A DNA stretch of 64,000 nt, from positions 124,001-188,000 of the forward strand of contig NZ_LWLE01000008.1 of the NCBI RefSeq assembly GCF_001905125.1, given 5' to 3'. This DNA is from Streptomyces sp. TSRI0281 (GTDB lineage Bacteria; Actinomycetota; Actinomycetes; Streptomycetales; Streptomycetaceae). Below, in pieces: positions 8,344 to 16,315 of this stretch. The position numbers were made by a program, and so were the translations under genes. The notes under the pieces are model-generated. The model did not search any database. It was not told where the DNA came from and saw nothing but the letters and a program-made list of their open reading frames with translations. Each line of letters opens with the position of its first letter. Position 1 is the stretch's first letter.

Positions 8344-9507
8344 ATGACTGCACCTGTGGGCCGGGACAGCACCCGGGAGCGCGGCGGCGCGTCCGACGCG
8401 GCCGGGGCCGTGATCCTCGCCGCCTGCGCCGTCTGGTCATTGGTGAGCGCCGCGGGCCGGGACACCAGGCCGGAAGGCGTGCTGCTCGCTCTGCTGGCCG
8501 TCGCGGCGGGCTTCACCTGCGGCAGGATCTGCGGAACGCTGCTGCCCGTCGCCGCGACCACCGTGGTCTCCGTCGCCGCCCTGGTCATGGGGCTCGGCTC
8601 GCGGCACGGCATGCCGGGGGCCACCGCCGCGTCGGACATCGCTCCCGGTCATACCGGTGCGGCCACCGCCCTGATGGTGTTGGCGGCGGGCGCCGCCTGC
8701 TGCGCGGCGGCCGCGGCGGGGCGGGCCTCGCTGCGCGTCACCCTGCGGCTGCTGGCCCTCGGCTCCGCGTGTGCCGCACTGACGCTCGGCTCGGCGGTCG
8801 GATTCGCCGCGGCGCTCGGAGTGCTGCTGTGTTCGCCGGCCGCGGTCCGGACGCGGCACCGGCTGGCCGGGCTGGCCGGGCTGGCCCTGATCGCCGGGCT
8901 GATGGCCGGGGCTTCCTGGGCGGTGGCCGAGGACGCCCTGCCGGAAGGACTCGCGGTCTCCCTGGAGGGGCAGCTCACCCGGAACCGGGTGGAGCTGTGG
9001 CGCGACGCGGTGGAGCTGGCTCGGGAGAATCCGCTGCTGGGGGTGGGGCCCGACCGGTTCGGAGAGCTGAGCCCCACCGCGCGGGAGACACCGCGCTCCG
9101 ACGGAAAGCCGCATTCCGCCCCCTTGCAACAGGCCGCCGAACAGGGCGTGGTCGGGGTGGCGCTGCTGGGGGCCGCGTTCGGCTGGCTGTTGTACGTCCT
9201 GTGGCGCTCTCCCCGTACGACGGCGGTGGTGCTCACGGCCGGTGCCGCGTTGACCGCGCTGGCGGCTCTGGCCGTCGTCGGCAACGCGCTGAGCTTCACC
9301 CCGGTGACAGCGGGCGCCGGACTGCTGGCCGGCCTCGCCTCGGCGCGGCGCCCGGTGGGCGAGCCCTCGGATACGGATACGGCTAGGGGCGCTGGAGAAG
9401 ACGGACTCCGCGTCACCGGACCGCGCGGGGCCGGCAGGGGTCGCGCCGAGGAGGTCAGGCTCCGGCGGCCGGTCCAGGGGCCGGGAGGTGCAGACGGTCG
9501 CGGATGA
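8344..9507 (+). CDS. O-antigen ligase/polymerase-like membrane protein
   Basis: This 387-residue protein has about nine hydrophobic segments. Its extracytoplasmic loop contains RVELWRDAVELARENPLLGVGPDRFGEL, the signature region of Wzy/WaaL-type polymerases and ligases. It probably acts on an undecaprenyl-linked glycan or polymer at the membrane; no sugar genes adjoin it. The ATG at 8344 has GGGGGG eight bases upstream. The last 50 or so residues are low-complexity and overlap the end of the opposite gene by 53 bp, so the true C-terminus is poorly constrained. Confidence 0.75.
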   Translation: MTAPVGRDSTRERGGASDAAGAVILAACAVWSLVSAAGRDTRPEGVLLALLAVAAGFTCGRICGTLLPVAATTVVSVAALVMGLGSRHGMPGATAASDIAPGHTGAATALMVLAAGAACCAAAAAGRASLRVTLRLLALGSACAALTLGSAVGFAAALGVLLCSPAAVRTRHRLAGLAGLALIAGLMAGASWAVAEDALPEGLAVSLEGQLTRNRVELWRDAVELARENPLLGVGPDRFGELSPTARETPRSDGKPHSAPLQQAAEQGVVGVALLGAAFGWLLYVLWRSPRTTAVVLTAGAALTALAALAVVGNALSFTPVTAGAGLLAGLASARRPVGEPSDTDTARGAGEDGLRVTGPRGAGRGRAEEVRLRRPVQGPGGADGRG

Positions 9508-10018
9508 ACCGTACGGCCGCCTCCGCGTCGTCCACCGTGACGGTGAAGGTCCGGCCGTCACCGAGTCTGAGCACCAGGCCCTCCCCCTTGCGCACCACGA
9601 CGGCGGAGCCCTGCTCGGGGCGCCAGCGGTAGCCCCAGCCGCCCCACTGCCGCGGATTGACCGTGGGCGCGAACTCCGCGCCGACCACATGGGTGAGCAG
9701 GATGCGGCGGCGCGGCAGGCCCGCGTGGCCGCAGCGCACCTCCAGGGCGTCCCCGTCGACCTTGACGGCCACATGGACGAAGGCGAGCGTCCCGAACAGC
9801 ATGAGCAGCCCGGCGGCGACGCAGCCGATCACGGACATCAGCAGCGGGGCGATGCCGGAGGTCCACGCGGAGTCGACGGCGAGCTGGATGCCCAGCGCCA
9901 TGCACCCCGCGCCCACGGCCGCGAGCAGCCACTGCACACGATTGGTCGCCCGGCCGGTCCACACCGTGGACGGCGCCTCGGTCGAGCCGTGCCTCGCACT
10001 GTCGGGGTGGTGCGTCAT
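9455..10018 (-). CDS. conserved membrane protein with PH-like tail
   Basis: This 187-residue protein has two TM helices (about residues 28-48 and 55-82) followed by a beta-rich soluble region of about 100 residues. The soluble region contains VKVDGDALEVRCG, GYRWRPEQGSAVVVRKGEGL and a final RFIRDRL helix. This is the layout of small actinobacterial membrane proteins with a PH-like domain, which typically serve as envelope accessory proteins; no enzymatic motif is visible. Its 3' end overlaps the O-antigen-ligase-like gene tail to tail. Confidence 0.7.
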   Translation of the reverse strand: MTHHPDSARHGSTEAPSTVWTGRATNRVQWLLAAVGAGCMALGIQLAVDSAWTSGIAPLLMSVIGCVAAGLLMLFGTLAFVHVAVKVDGDALEVRCGHAGLPRRRILLTHVVGAEFAPTVNPRQWGGWGYRWRPEQGSAVVVRKGEGLVLRLGDGRTFTVTVDDAEAAVRFIRDRLHLPAPGPAAGA

Positions 10019-10087
10019 GCCAGCAGCGTACTCACGTTCCCCGTCGCCGGGAGGGGGCGAGCGGCCCCGTTCCCCCGGTCCGGGCGG

Positions 10088-10873
10088 TCAGTGCGCGGGG
10101 CTGACCGCTTTCAGGAGCAGACCCTCCGCATAGGCCATTGCGGGTTCCGGCAGGGCCGCGGCGCGTCCGCTGAGGATGACGGCGAGCGTGCCGGCCGGTT
10201 CGGCCGACGGAGCCGGTACGACGCCGATGCGGCGCAGCGCCTGGGCGGCGACGGCTCCCGCGGAACCGTGCAGGGCGAGCGGCGGGCGGCCGGGGCGCTG
10301 CACGGCGGCGCGGATGCGTTCGGCCACCAGCTCGTAGTGGGTGCAGCCCAGGACGACGGCCCGCACGTCGGGCGGGGTGAGGGCGGCGGCGGCGGCGACG
10401 GCGCGGCCGATCGCGGCTTCGTCGGCGTTCTCCACGGCGTCGGCGAGGCCGGGGCACGGGACCTCGGTGACCTGCGCGGAGCTGGCGAACTCCTGGATCA
10501 GCCCGCGCTGGTACGGGCTGCCGGTGGTGGCCGGGGTGGCCCAGATGGCTACGGGACCGCCGCCCGCGGCGGCGGGCTTGATGGCGGGGACGGTGCCGAT
10601 GACCGGCAGCGTGGGTTCCAGCTCGGCGCGGAGTGCCGGCAGAGCGTGGACGGAGGCGGTGTTGCAGGCGATGATCAGCGCGTCCGGCCGGTGGGCGGCG
10701 GCGGCGCGGGCCACGGCCAGCGCGTGCGCCGTGACGTCCTGCGGCGTGCGGGGGCCCCAGGGCATGCTGTCCGGGTCGGAGGAGAGCACCAGGTCGGCGT
10801 CGGGCCGCAGACGGCGTACAGCGGCAGCCGTCGGGAGCAGGCCGATTCCGGAGTCCATAAGTGCGATCTTCAC
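10088..10873 (-). CDS. glutamate/aspartate racemase family protein (MurI-like)
   Basis: This 261-residue enzyme has the two racemase cysteines: C70 in IIACNTAS and C177 in VLGCTHYE. The N-terminal DSGIGLLP loop replaces the usual DSGVGGL. Glutamate racemase supplies D-glutamate for peptidoglycan. The N-terminal divergence and an alanine-rich insert leave open that this is a paralogue rather than the essential MurI. The start is a GTG at 10873. It is divergent from the glycosyltransferase with a 58-bp gap. Confidence 0.8.
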   Translation of the reverse strand: MKIALMDSGIGLLPTAAAVRRLRPDADLVLSSDPDSMPWGPRTPQDVTAHALAVARAAAAHRPDALIIACNTASVHALPALRAELEPTLPVIGTVPAIKPAAAGGGPVAIWATPATTGSPYQRGLIQEFASSAQVTEVPCPGLADAVENADEAAIGRAVAAAAALTPPDVRAVVLGCTHYELVAERIRAAVQRPGRPPLALHGSAGAVAAQALRRIGVVPAPSAEPAGTLAVILSGRAAALPEPAMAYAEGLLLKAVSPAH

Positions 10874-10931
10874 CCGGTCACCATAGTCGACAGCCCTTGC
10901 GCCCCGGCCGAAGTGGGGCAGACTTCGGCGG

Positions 10932-12113
10932 ATGAGCGCCGTTGCCTGGATCGCCGTGGGTTCGCTGATCGCGTGGGTGTGGCTGCTGCTGGGGCAGGGG
11001 TTCTACTGGCGCACCGACCAGCGGCTGCCCCGCCACGCAGAGCCCCCGCGCTGGCCGTCGGTCACCGTCGTCGTGCCCGCGCGCGACGAGGCCGCGATGC
11101 TGCCGGTGAGCCTGCCCTCGCTGCTGGCCCAGGACTATCCCGGGGAGGCGGAGATCATCCTCGTGGACGACTGCAGCCGGGACGGTACGGGGCAGGTGGC
11201 CCGGGACCTTTCGGTACGGCACGGCGGGCTGCCGCTGACCGTGGTCTCGCCCGGGGAGCCGGAGCCCGGCTGGACGGGCAAGCTGTGGGCCGTACGGCAC
11301 GGGATCGCACTGGCCCGGCAGCGGAAGCCGGAGTTCCTGCTGCTCACGGATGCCGATATCGCGCATGAGCCGGACAGCCTGCGCGATCTGGTGGCCGCGG
11401 CCGGTACCGGGGGGCCGGACTCTTTCGACCTGGTCTCCCAGATGGCGCGGCTGCGGGTGGCGAGCGGCTGGGAGCGGCTGGTGGTGCCCGCCTTCGTGTA
11501 CTTCTTCGGGCAGCTCTACCCGTTCCGGCGGGTGAACCGGGCGGGGGCCCGTACGGCGGCCGCGGCGGGTGGCTGTGTGCTGCTGCGCACGGAGGCCGCC
11601 GAGCGGGCCCGGATCCCGGAGTCGATCCGGCAGGCGGTGATCGACGATGTGTCGCTGGCCCGTGCGGTGCAGCGCAGCGGTGGCCGGATCTGGCTGGGGC
11701 TCGCGGACCGGGTCGACAGTGTGCGCCCGTATCCGCGGCTCGGGGACCTGTGGCAGATGGTCTCGCGCAGTGCGTACGCGCAGCTTCGGCACAGCCCGCT
11801 GCTGCTCGCCGGGACCGTTCCGGGGCTCGCGCTCGTCTACCTGGGTCCGCCCGTCACCCTGGTGGCCGGGCTGCTGACGGGTGATCCGGTGGCGGCGTGG
11901 GCGGGTGGGGCGGCGTGGGCGGTGATGACGGCGACGTATCTGCCGATGCTGACGTACTACCGGCAGTCGCTGTGGCTCGCGCCGTCGCTGCCGTTCACGG
12001 CGGTGCTGTATCTGCTGATGACGGTGGACTCGGCGGTGCAGCACTACCGGGGCCGGGGGGCGGCCTGGAAGGGGCGCACCTACTCCCGCCCCGAGGCCAC
12101 CCCCGACGTGTGA
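10932..12113 (+). CDS. family 2 glycosyltransferase, HpnB-like
   Basis: This 393-residue protein has an N-terminal TM helix, a GT2 domain (VTVVVPARDEAAMLPVSL, LVDDCSRDGT, LLTDADIAH) and three or more C-terminal TM helices. The segments TAAAAGGCVLLR, VIDDVSLARAVQ and RSAYAQLRHSPLLL match the hopene-associated glycosyltransferase HpnB. Hopanoid genes are not adjacent here, so the acceptor is uncertain. The ATG at 10932 is the only reasonable start. Confidence 0.8.
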   Translation: MSAVAWIAVGSLIAWVWLLLGQGFYWRTDQRLPRHAEPPRWPSVTVVVPARDEAAMLPVSLPSLLAQDYPGEAEIILVDDCSRDGTGQVARDLSVRHGGLPLTVVSPGEPEPGWTGKLWAVRHGIALARQRKPEFLLLTDADIAHEPDSLRDLVAAAGTGGPDSFDLVSQMARLRVASGWERLVVPAFVYFFGQLYPFRRVNRAGARTAAAAGGCVLLRTEAAERARIPESIRQAVIDDVSLARAVQRSGGRIWLGLADRVDSVRPYPRLGDLWQMVSRSAYAQLRHSPLLLAGTVPGLALVYLGPPVTLVAGLLTGDPVAAWAGGAAWAVMTATYLPMLTYYRQSLWLAPSLPFTAVLYLLMTVDSAVQHYRGRGAAWKGRTYSRPEATPDV

Positions 12114-12149
12114 CCCGGCCGCCGCGCCCCCTGTGCCGTGATCGACCGG

Positions 12150-12218
12150 GCGCCGTGCCGAAGGCCGGCCCGGCGCCTTGCCGGAGGTCGGCCGGGCGCC
12201 TTGCCAGAGGTCGGCCGA
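12150..12218. repeat. 23-bp tandem repeat, three imperfect copies
   Basis: Units starting at 12150, 12173 and 12196 share GCGCC(G/T)TGCC followed by AGGTCGGC-like sequence. They lie between two convergent genes downstream of the glycosyltransferase. No coding role is seen. Confidence 0.6.
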
Positions 12219-12246
12219 GACCCTGCGCGGGCCCGCCGGTCGGCGT

Positions 12247-13536
12247 CTACTTGCGGCCCGGGGTCCAGTCCATTCCCCACCCGTACGCGGCGTCGATGGT
12301 GCGCTGCGGGCTCACTCCGCGCTCGGGTACGAGATAGCGGGCCTCGCGCTGCACCATGAGGTCTCCGGCGTTGTTGCTGATCAGCGCGAGGGCGCAGACG
12401 GTTGAGGGCACCGTGCATTCGTCGAGGGAGAAGTCGATCGCCGCGCCGTTCCGCGGCTGAAGGGTGACGGTGGCATGGAGATCGGCGAAACTCCGGGCAC
12501 CTTCATAGATGGTGACGAAGATCAGAACGCGGCGGATCCGGTCCTTGTGGTCGAGGTTGAGGGTGAGGTTCTCACCGGTGGAGACGGCGCCGGTGCGGTC
12601 GTCCCCGTCCAGATGGATATAGGGCGGCTGCCGCAGAGAGCCGAAGGCGTTTCCGAGTGACTGGACAACTCCCTTGCTGCCATCGGTGAGTTCGTAGAGA
12701 GCGCAGAGATCGAGATCGAGGTCGGCGTGCATGGCGATGGCCCGGCCGAGTTTGGCGCCCCAGCTCTTGAACTGTTTGCGTACTTCCCAGTTGAGATTGA
12801 CGCGAAGCTCTCCGGAGGTACCGCCCTGTTTGGCGAGCGAGACGGAAGGGGCTTCCTTCGTCAGCGTGACCTTGGTCAGCCTCACCGGCGGGGCGGCGGG
12901 CGGTGCGGGTACGGCGGGCGGTGCGGTGGCCGGGGGCCGGATCACGGGCGGGGACTGCGGCTGTTGCGTCGGCCGTGACGGCTGGGCCTGCGGGGCCTGC
13001 TGCGGCTTCTGGGGTTCGTCGACCGAGATCCCGAAGTCCGTGGCGAGGCCCTCAAGTCCGGTGCTGTACCCCTGACCGACGGCACGGAACTTCCAGGCGC
13101 CCTGACGCAGGTACAGCTCCCCGAGAAGGAAGGCGGTCTCGACCGTGGCGTCCGTGCTCTCGAAGCGGGCGATCTCCGCGCCGCTCGCCGTGTCCACGAT
13201 CCGTACGTACAGACCGCTCACCCGCCCGAAACTGCCGCCGTCCGCCGAAGCCGCGACGACGACGCGGTCGATCGCGGGCTCGATCCGCGCGAAGTCGACC
13301 GCGAGGGTGTCGGTGACGCTGTCGCCGGTGGTGGCCTTACCCTCGTACCGGACGGCACCGGAGGCGTGCGCGGGCTGGTTGTAAAAGACGAAGTCCGCGT
13401 CACCGCGGACCTTTCCCGACACCAGAAGCAGGGCTGACGCATCGACACCGGGGGTCCCCGGAGAGGCCCGCCATCCCAATTCGACCCGCACGGCCTGAGC
13501 CGGCACCGGAACATTGGTTCCTTTTAGCATGGTCAT
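12247..13536 (-). CDS. tellurium resistance-type protein, TerA-like (two TerD-family domains)
   Basis: This 429-residue protein has an N-terminal TerD/CABP-type domain (residues about 1-175, with [24 protein letters not shown] and [19 protein letters not shown]). A proline/glutamine-rich linker of about 60 residues follows. The second domain has the TerA pattern ([46 protein letters not shown], ending YGWGMDW). These proteins bind Ca2+ and belong to membrane-associated stress complexes. The ATG at 13536 is chosen because GGGAG lies five bases upstream and the TerD fold starts there. An open frame extends upstream to 13785 without homology. Confidence 0.85.
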   Translation of the reverse strand: MTMLKGTNVPVPAQAVRVELGWRASPGTPGVDASALLLVSGKVRGDADFVFYNQPAHASGAVRYEGKATTGDSVTDTLAVDFARIEPAIDRVVVAASADGGSFGRVSGLYVRIVDTASGAEIARFESTDATVETAFLLGELYLRQGAWKFRAVGQGYSTGLEGLATDFGISVDEPQKPQQAPQAQPSRPTQQPQSPPVIRPPATAPPAVPAPPAAPPVRLTKVTLTKEAPSVSLAKQGGTSGELRVNLNWEVRKQFKSWGAKLGRAIAMHADLDLDLCALYELTDGSKGVVQSLGNAFGSLRQPPYIHLDGDDRTGAVSTGENLTLNLDHKDRIRRVLIFVTIYEGARSFADLHATVTLQPRNGAAIDFSLDECTVPSTVCALALISNNAGDLMVQREARYLVPERGVSPQRTIDAAYGWGMDWTPGRK

Positions 13537-13808
13537 GCTCGCTCCCATCGCGAGTCGGGCTGTCCGAAAAGCTTTTCCGCCAAACCTAATCCCCCGGCCG
13601 GCCGGGGCGCCCGCCGCCCTCACCGGGACCGGCTCGGCGATCTGCCGGTAACCCCCCGCGAACTCGCCCTTTACACGATCACTACGCCACTGGGCGCCCT
13701 TTTTTGCCAAGTTCGCTCGCATTGGGGATCGCGGTTCACTCACAACACGCAAAACAACCCTCTTATCGGGCTCCCCAACCAGCACATCGTGGGCTTAACT
13801 TAGGTGGC

Positions 13809-14327
13809 ATGACCTCCCCCCGCTCCACCTACGGCGGCGGCTACTACGCCGCACCGTCGTTCCCCGACACTCCGATCTACGACTCCCTGGTCGCGGAGCG
13901 GGGTACCCCTCAGATCGCGCCGATCCGAGTGCCGGCCGCCTACGACACCGGCAACAGCTATCTGCCGGCCCTGCCGTCGGCGTTGCCGGCTCTTCCCGCG
14001 GCTCCTTCGCAGCCCAACGGGTCGTACGGCTACCAGCAGCCGACGGCGCCGCAGTATCAGCAGCAGGCCCCGGCGCAGCACTCGCCGATGCAGCCCGCTC
14101 ATCTGCAGCACGCCCCGGCGCCGTACATCCCGCAGCAGCCGGCCCCGGCGCGTGGCTATCAGCAGCAGCCCCCGGCCCGGGGCTACCAGCCCCAGCCCCA
14201 GCCGCCGCGGCCCGCACCCGGCACCGGGTACGAGTCGATGCGGCCGGCTTCTCCCCGGCCCGCCCCGGCGCCGTCCCCCTACGAGGACCCGTACAACAAC
14301 CGCCCGTACCAGGGCCGGGGGTACTGA
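13809..14327 (+). CDS. Pro/Gln/Tyr-rich hypothetical protein
   Basis: This 172-residue protein has a conserved N-terminus (MTSPRSTYGGGYYAAPSFPDT, then YDSLVAERGTPQIAPIRVP) followed by a low-complexity tail rich in P, Q, Y and G. The tail contains repeated ARGYQ-type units. It resembles a small Streptomyces family of unknown function that I recall as DUF6643; I could not verify this. It is divergent from the TerA-like gene across 272 bp. No signal or TM segment is present, so it is probably a cytoplasmic disordered protein. AGGTGG lies immediately before the ATG. Confidence 0.7.
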   Translation: MTSPRSTYGGGYYAAPSFPDTPIYDSLVAERGTPQIAPIRVPAAYDTGNSYLPALPSALPALPAAPSQPNGSYGYQQPTAPQYQQQAPAQHSPMQPAHLQHAPAPYIPQQPAPARGYQQQPPARGYQPQPQPPRPAPGTGYESMRPASPRPAPAPSPYEDPYNNRPYQGRGY

Positions 14328-14441
14328 CAGAGGCGACAGGCACCGCACAGCGGGCCCACAGTCACACACGCGCACGGCGGCACCGTATGCCCGTTCCGGG
14401 CCGGTCATGCACGTTCAGGGGTGGCTGGCAGGATGGACGGC

Positions 14442-15266
14442 ATGGCTTCTCCCATGCTCCGGTCCCTCCATGTGCATCCGGTCAAATCACTGGCCGCGTG
14501 TGCCCGCGACGAGGTCGTCGTCGAGCCATGGGGACTCGACGGCGACCGGCGCTGGATGCTGATCGACCGCACGGACAGGGCCGTCACACAACGTCAGCAG
14601 CCGCGCATGGGGCAGGTGTCCGCCGCGCTGACCAAGGACGGCGGGGTGACGTTGAGTGCGCCCGGGAGTGCGCCCCTGACCGTGGAAGTGCCCCCGCCCG
14701 GCCGCACCCTCACCGCCGAGCTCCACGGGAGCGGGTTCGAGGTCGTGGAGGCCGCGGCCGACGCGCACTCCTGGCTCGGTGATTTCCTCGGCACGCCGGT
14801 CCGGCTCGTCCATCTCGACGCGCCGTCGCACCGCAGACTCATCGACCCCGCCTACGCGCGCCCCGGCGAGACCGTCTCGCTCGCCGACGGGTATCCGCTG
14901 CTCCTCACCACCACCGCCTCGCTCGCCGCCCTCAACGCGCTGATCGCCTCGGGCGGCCATCCGGAGGAAGGCCCCCTGCCGATGAACCGGTTCCGGCCGA
15001 ACGCGGTCGTCGACGGCACCGGCCCCTGGGCGGAGGACGACTGGAAGCGGATCTCCATCGGCGAGGTCCCGTTCCGCGTGGTGAAGCCGTGCGGCCGCTG
15101 TGTCATCACCACCACCGACCAGCGCACCTCCGAACGCGGCAAGGAACCGCTGCGCACGCTCGCCCGTCATCGTCGGGTGGGGAAGGACCTTCTCTTCGGC
15201 CAGAATCTGATCCCCGACGGGACCGGAGTGATCCGGGTCGGGGATCCTGTCCGGATCCTCGACTGA
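14442..15266 (+). CDS. MOSC domain-containing protein
   Basis: This 274-residue protein has the MOSC N-terminal beta-barrel (LHVHPVKSLAA, WGLDGDRRWMLID) and the MOSC domain (MNRFRPNAVV, then KPCGRCVITTTDQ). The conserved cysteine of the latter motif is present. This family, which includes the YcbX and mARC relatives, binds the molybdenum cofactor and supports reduction of N-hydroxylated compounds. A separate ferredoxin domain, present in YcbX, is missing here, so an external electron donor would be needed. The start was set at the ATG in MASPMLRSL; ATGs at 14421 and 14433 are possible. Confidence 0.85.
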   Translation: MASPMLRSLHVHPVKSLAACARDEVVVEPWGLDGDRRWMLIDRTDRAVTQRQQPRMGQVSAALTKDGGVTLSAPGSAPLTVEVPPPGRTLTAELHGSGFEVVEAAADAHSWLGDFLGTPVRLVHLDAPSHRRLIDPAYARPGETVSLADGYPLLLTTTASLAALNALIASGGHPEEGPLPMNRFRPNAVVDGTGPWAEDDWKRISIGEVPFRVVKPCGRCVITTTDQRTSERGKEPLRTLARHRRVGKDLLFGQNLIPDGTGVIRVGDPVRILD

Positions 15267-15426
15267 CGACAAGGAGTCCCGACCGGGCCGAAGAGCGGGG
15301 AACTCGCCCGGACACACCGGACGTTGGAGGGGCGAGATCGCTCTCTCCCCGCTTCCCCGACAGGCGAGACCCGCCGTACCGGGCATCACGGATTCGGTGG
15401 GCCACGGATACGGAAGGGGGCGCACG

Positions 15427-16038
15427 GTGATACGGGCGGTAGCGGGAGTCCGGCGTTGGCGGCACAACCCCCTGCGCCGGTCCACCGATCGCAGCGAGGC
15501 ATGGCTGGCGCTGACCGCGCTGCTGCTGATCGCGCTGGCGGCGCCGGTGCTCGGCTGGATATGCGGGGCGCTCACCGACGACGCCCTCCAGGAGTCGGTG
15601 CGGGCCCAGCAGGCGCACCGGCATCTCACGGCCGCGGTCGTGGTGCGCCGGACCGCGGCTCCACCGCGCTTCTCCGGGGACCAGGAAGGCTCTTCCGGAC
15701 GGGCCACACAGACCTCGGTGGTGGCCACGTGGAGAGCCCCCGACGGAAGGCCCCGCAAGGGGACGGTGTCCACCACCTCCAAGGTCGGCGGCCCCGGTTC
15801 CCGGGTGCGGATCTGGACCGACGACTCGGGGCGTCCGGCGCTGCGCCCGATGGACCCGCCGACGGCCCACACCCACGCGGTGCTGGCCGGAGTCGGCGTG
15901 TTCCTGCTCGCCACCGGGTTCGTCGAAGCGGGCAGGCGGCTGATCCTCTGGCGCATGACCCGGCGGCGGTACGCACGGCTCGACCGGGCGTGGGCCAGGG
16001 CCGGACCGGACTGGGGCAGGACCGGGACGGGCACCTGA
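15427..16038 (+). CDS. two-TM membrane protein, Rv1733c-like
   Basis: This 203-residue protein has a short basic N-terminus (RRWRHNPLRRSTDRSEAW) and a TM helix at about 31-52. A periplasmic region of about 100 residues contains a beta-rich VVATWRAPDG...VRIWTDDSG segment, followed by a second TM helix near 150-170 and a basic tail. This matches the Rv1733c family of actinobacterial membrane proteins of unknown function. The GTG start has AAGGGGG seven bases upstream. Confidence 0.8.
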   Translation: MIRAVAGVRRWRHNPLRRSTDRSEAWLALTALLLIALAAPVLGWICGALTDDALQESVRAQQAHRHLTAAVVVRRTAAPPRFSGDQEGSSGRATQTSVVATWRAPDGRPRKGTVSTTSKVGGPGSRVRIWTDDSGRPALRPMDPPTAHTHAVLAGVGVFLLATGFVEAGRRLILWRMTRRRYARLDRAWARAGPDWGRTGTGT

Positions 16039-16315
16039 CGGCCGCCGCCTGCCCGCCGCCCCCGCCCACCGCCGGAGACGAAACGGTGAGAGACGGTGCA
16101 CGCACAGTCATGCGGAAAGGCCCGTCGGGCTGATCGACGGCCGACTCGTCAACTCCCGCCCTTCGCGCGCGCTACGGTGGACCGGCCGCCCGCCCCCTCG
16201 GCAGGCGGACCCGGTGCTGTCGTCGTCCCATGGCTGTGGCACCGGCACATCGCCCGCCGTACGCGGACGGACCCGGGGGATCGCACACAGCACGAGGTGG
16301 GGGCACAGCAGCGCC